Shown here: positions 59,740 through 64,000 of the stretch, piece after piece
Numbering within the stretch: the first letter of the stretch is position 1
How the letters are laid out: every line of letters starts with the position of its first letter
Assembly (NCBI GenBank): GCA_022497155.1
Contig: MU385763.1
Coordinates: 62,001-126,000, forward strand
Reading direction: 5' to 3'
Length of the DNA stretch: 64,000 nucleotides
Source: Whalleya microplaca
Taxonomy: Eukaryota; Ascomycota; Sordariomycetes; Xylariales; Xylariaceae
Program-made: the position numbers and the translations under genes
Notes under the pieces: model-generated
Database searches by the model: none
Seen by the model: the letters and a program-made list of their open reading frames with translations, nothing else
Told to the model about the DNA's origin: nothing

Positions 59740-62450
59740 TTATAAAGTCGGTTTAAAAATGGAATATTAGAAAAATCCTATACTTTATACCGTAACGCTT
59801 AATTTATAATTAAAAAAAAGAATAAAAGCTTTCGGTTAATTAATTCGGCAATAAAATTAAACGCTATATAAATATAAAACGCCTTTTTTCGAATAATTGT
59901 AATAAATTTGCAAAAGAATTTATTATGCGGGTAATAATTTTTATAATAGACTTTTTTTTAAAATATAATTAAGTATTATTATTTATATTTAGTAAAAATT
60001 ATATTATATTTTTAATACCGATTGGGTTTTTCCGAATAACGATTTTGCTATAAAAAAAAACTAATTCGGTAATATAATTTTTATATATTATTACCCGGAT
60101 TTTATTCGATTTTATACCTAATAAGTGCGAGCTATTTTTTAATAATATTGGTATTAAAAAGCTAAAAACAAAATACAATAATTAAAAAATCGCATCAGAA
60201 ATAAAATAATTTATTTATAAGTATTTAAAAAATATTAATAATATTTTATTTAATTTTAAATTAGCAAAAGCTATAGCTAATATAAAAAAAAGCGATTAAT
60301 ATAAAAATGCTACCGTTATTATCGGCTATTTATATAATATTAATAGTCGTTTTTTTAATTAAGCTAAAGTTATTAAAATTACGAAATAAATACTTTATAG
60401 TAATATTTCTAAAGTGTGGGCATTTTTAAAAATTACAATTTATTATTATATATAAATTATATATTATACGTTAATTATTTTACTATTAATAAAATTTTTC
60501 CGGAAAAATATAAATTAAAAATAAGGAATAAAATAATAATAAGCTATAAATAAATTTAAAATAGTATTAATTAATATACCCTATTTAATTATGCTTAATT
60601 ATATAAACAGATATATTATTTAGTTTAAAATTAATATATTAAGCATTAAATAAAGATATATATTAAAATAAAAAATTAATAGATATATTCGACCTATAAA
60701 ATTTAAATCTAGTATATAAAAAAAGCCAGAATTTAATTACGATATTACGAAACGAAAATACCTCGGGGTAGTTAAGTTTTTTCGACAATTATAAAATTAC
60801 TTTTATAATATAAGATTTACTTTTAGAACTAATACTAAAATTTTAATCGCTTAATTAAATAATAGATTTTTTAGCTTATTTAGTGTAATATTAACCCGAT
60901 AGATAGCTTTTATTAAAATGTTTAATTTCGAAATAAAATATATTTTTAAAAAACGATATTAAGTAGCGGATAATTTATTATATAAACTATTAGGGCCGTC
61001 CGATAAACTAAATAATTAATAGGAAAAAAAAGTCGATAATTTTATTAATATTTAACTTAACGTCTTTACGGCAAAAATATCTCGATTAAATAAACCAATA
61101 TAAAAAATACCGGAATTCTCTTTATTACTTATTATTTTATACCCGCTAAAAAACTAATTTAAAGCTTCCTAAAAAATCGCAACATACTTTAGTACCTTAA
61201 AGTTACTTAATCGATTAAAAAATTTTAATATAACGAAATAATATCGTACGAAAATAAATTTCCGGAATAAAACTGTTAAATATATAATCTAAAAAGGAAT
61301 TTTATAACAGAAACCTTACAAAAAATATAGCTAACGGCATATCGTTAATAATATCAATTAACGAAAGCGTATTATTAAAAACTATTACTCGAAAGTTAAA
61401 ATATATCGAGAACAAAAATTAACTTATAATAAAATAGTTAAATTTTACTACTAAAAAAATATACTAAAAATTAAAACTGCCGTTAAATATTATTTAAAAT
61501 GCCAGCCTTTTATAAATAGACGATTTAAAAATTAAAGACTTTTTTAACGCTAAAATAGTTATTAACTATTTAAATTATTAATATTTAATTTTTCCCGAAT
61601 AACAATAAATATTTAGCTATTATTAAAATAAAAAATAAGCTATTAAAATAGCCTAAAGCTAAAGTATTAAAAAATATTATAATAATTAAAGTATAAAAGT
61701 TTTTTTAAAACTATATTTATATTAACTATAATATTTTTATAATAATTAAATATAATAAAAGCTTAAAAAATAAAATAAAAGTAGCTAAAAATGTTATACG
61801 GCTAAATATTAAAATATAAGTTGGACCCGCATATTATTTTTAAACATAAAAATAAGTAAAAATAAACTATCGACCGATTATAAAATCCCTGATATATATA
61901 ATAAAAAAAACTAATAAATTATAAATTAAAAAGTTTAAAACTATATTTTAAATTAATCGAACGTTTATATAAAAATATAAATTTATATTATATAAACTAG
62001 TTTATAATAAAAAATCTATTATACCGATCGAAATAGTCTTATTATTTTAATAGGTTTTTAATTAGTTAAATATCTGTAATAAAAAAGATCTTATTACTAA
62101 AAAGGTAAAAATATTTAAATAATAGAACAAAAATATCGCGAAAGTAATACGGATTTTAATAAAAAAACAAAAAAAAGCGGCGGAACGAAATAATCGATAA
62201 TACTTTTTAAAAAAACGGTTAAAACTATTAAAATAAGGCAGCCTAATTTTACTTTATAATATAATACGGAATATCGATATATCTAAAAATAAAAAGCTAA
62301 AATATAAGTAAATTAGGCCCTACCGAATTACAAAAAAACAAAAATAAAACAGGTTTTTTTTAAAAAAATTAAACGAGGTAATATTATAAAAAATATTTTC
62401 CTTTAATCGATTAAAAGGATTTATTCGAAATATAAAAAAGTATTAAAAAC
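59740..62450 (+). pseudogene. Ty3/gypsy pol of a second lineage: RT, RNase H, integrase
   Basis: Reverse transcriptase starts near 59755 (NGILEKSYTLYRNA, then FIIKKKNKSFRLINSA and KLNAI), with the catalytic box FFNNIGIKKLKTKYNN. There the two active-site Asp codons at 60141-60146 are both AAT. RNase H runs about 60700-61010, with KRKYLGVVKFFRQL, FTFRTNTKILIA, LNNRFF, FNFEIKYIFKK and VADNLLYKLLGPSD. This is the fungal gypsy group that has FLDDIG instead of YVDD and an AQLNR segment in RNase H. An integrase zinc-binding region (QRKRIIK, KYYLKCQ) lies near 61330-61510, and a C-terminal integrase tail near 62230-62360 (KLGPTEL). Stops are frequent. LTRs were not found, so the element limits are unknown. 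Confidence 0.72.
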
Positions 62451-64000
62451 CTAACGAATTTTATAATAACTATTAATTAAGTAGTTATAATAAAATAAAA
62501 AATAATTATAAAGACGTTAAGCTAATAAATAATAATACGGCATATTAAAATAAAAATATATAAAAAAGCCCGATAACTTATAGCCAAACTAAAAAAGTCG
62601 AGCCTAATAAAAATTAGAAAATTATAAAAAATAAAATACCCAAAAAAATAGTTAAAATTAGACTATTTAAAATATTATTAGCGGAATAAAAAACCTATAA
62701 TCGAGTATTAAAAAAATAATACTAATAAATTAAATTTTTTTTTTATGTTTTATATAAATTAATATTTTATAGAAATAAAGTTTTATAAGGTTATAGTAAA
62801 TATAAAAAAGTAATACGGAAAAAAAAACTTAAATTAAAAAATATAATTATAAATTTTAGTATATAATTAATTAATTAAACAAAAAAACCTATTATAAGTT
62901 ATAAATAAAGCCGTTTATAACCTCGGTAAAAAAAATAAATTTCCCTAATAATTTAGCCTAAATATATATTACCTTTAAAATAACCTATTAAATTAAAATT
63001 GTCGTAATTAATATCGCTATTAAGAAAAAAATCTTTCGATTAATAAGCCCGCAAATGCGTATATTTTTTATTTCGGAATAAATATTTATTTATTTAAATA
63101 CCGACTATATAATTTTTATACAAATTTCCGAACTAATTTTTTATTAATCGATATCTATAAAATAGCTATATTTTATTATAGCGCTTATTTTTTAAACTAA
63201 TAAACCGATTCTTGTAAAGCCGGCAAAAAACTTTATTATAAGTATTATATTTTTAAATAAAAACTCCAAATTATATACGGCAATTTTTAATTAAGCGAAA
63301 TATTAAATTATTAATAAAATTAATTTCGCAAATTTCGATAAAAAAAATGTCGTTAATTAAAAAGATATTTCGTTACTTTAAAATATTTAATATATTTTAA
63401 AGTAAGCTTTTATATTTAATTTTTATAATAAAATTTCGAAATTATAAACTCCCAAATATAATATTAACTTTTTTTAAAACTATTAAAAAATTTAATTTTT
63501 ATTAGTCGAATTATTTTATATTAATTAGCAAAAATTATATGCATTAAATAAAGAAAAAATTTACCCGGATAAACTTATTTATTATATTAGTTTTTAAAAA
63601 ATAACAGTTTATATTATTCTTTTAAAATTAAAGCAGTTTATTTTTATTAGTTTTTAAATTAAAGCGACTAAATTTAATACTAAAATAAAAACTAAAAATA
63701 TAATTAACGTTTCTTATTATTAAGCTAGAAATTTTCGATCGTTTAGAAATAGTAGACTTAAAACGCGAAAGGAATTTAACGCTAAAGTATAAATCGATAG
63801 GAAAAAAAAACGACAAAAAATCCCTAGCTATTTATATAGCCGATTTATTTACTTTAGAAAAGAAGCGATAATAAAATAAAGCGGGATAAAAAAGTCGAAA
63901 AAAAAATTACGGAAACTAGAATTATTTTAATAAAATTTTATTCGATTAAATAGCAGGAATTTAATACCTACTTTACGAGTTTTAAAAAAAAAATTACCGA
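62451..64000. other. RIP-saturated repeat DNA, unidentified
   Basis: It is extremely AT-rich, with no readable protein motif on either strand and no LTR recognised. It may be the 3' part of the gypsy element and a further repeat running out of the window. Confidence 0.4.

Overview
The window comes from a filamentous ascomycete (Pezizomycotina, probably Sordariomycetes-like). The evidence is short spliceosomal introns of about 50-75 nt, fungal Nha1-type antiporter, Tom22, Med22 and Pus1 genes, and blocks of extreme A+T content in which transposon genes are filled with C-to-T and G-to-A changes. That pattern is the signature of repeat-induced point mutation (RIP). The genome is clearly split between normal-composition gene DNA and RIP-wrecked repeat DNA.

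Layout. 1-4162: gene DNA with the 3' end of an MFS transporter and a small intron-rich gene for a tail-anchored membrane protein. 4163-25876: one AT-rich block that resolves into a single nested transposon stack. A Fot1/pogo-type DNA transposon (74-bp terminal inverted repeats, TA duplication, about 3.1 kb when the insertions are subtracted) was hit by four LTR elements of one Gag-only, non-autonomous family (A and C reverse, D and F forward). Element A was then hit by a complete Ty3/gypsy chromodomain retrotransposon (B, 7345 bp). Element D was hit inside its 3' LTR by a second type of short LTR element (E). Target-site duplications for all seven insertions can be read, most with one RIP transition.

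25877-52450: gene island. In order: Na+/H+ antiporter (+), tom22 (+), a type I single-pass membrane protein (-), a secreted type-B carboxylesterase (-), a DUF7726-like nuclear protein (-), a solo LTR of the E family, an F-box protein (+), Mediator subunit 22 (+) and tRNA pseudouridine synthase Pus1 (-, convergent with med22). Long gene-free stretches lie at 25.9-28.1, 32.3-34.9 and 36.2-39.7 kb.

52455-64000: a second RIP block running out of the window. It holds a hAT transposase fossil (-), one E-family LTR with the 3' end of its internal region (-), and a second Ty3/gypsy pol (+) of a different lineage from B.

The housekeeping genes act in unrelated processes (ion homeostasis, mitochondrial import, transcription, tRNA modification), and no pathway cluster is apparent. 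The main interest is the fully resolvable transposon stack, the Gag-only retroelement family within it, and an apparently RIP-spared unique segment inside element E. Exon boundaries were inferred by eye from splice motifs and frame continuity. Homology statements come from motif recognition, not from a search.
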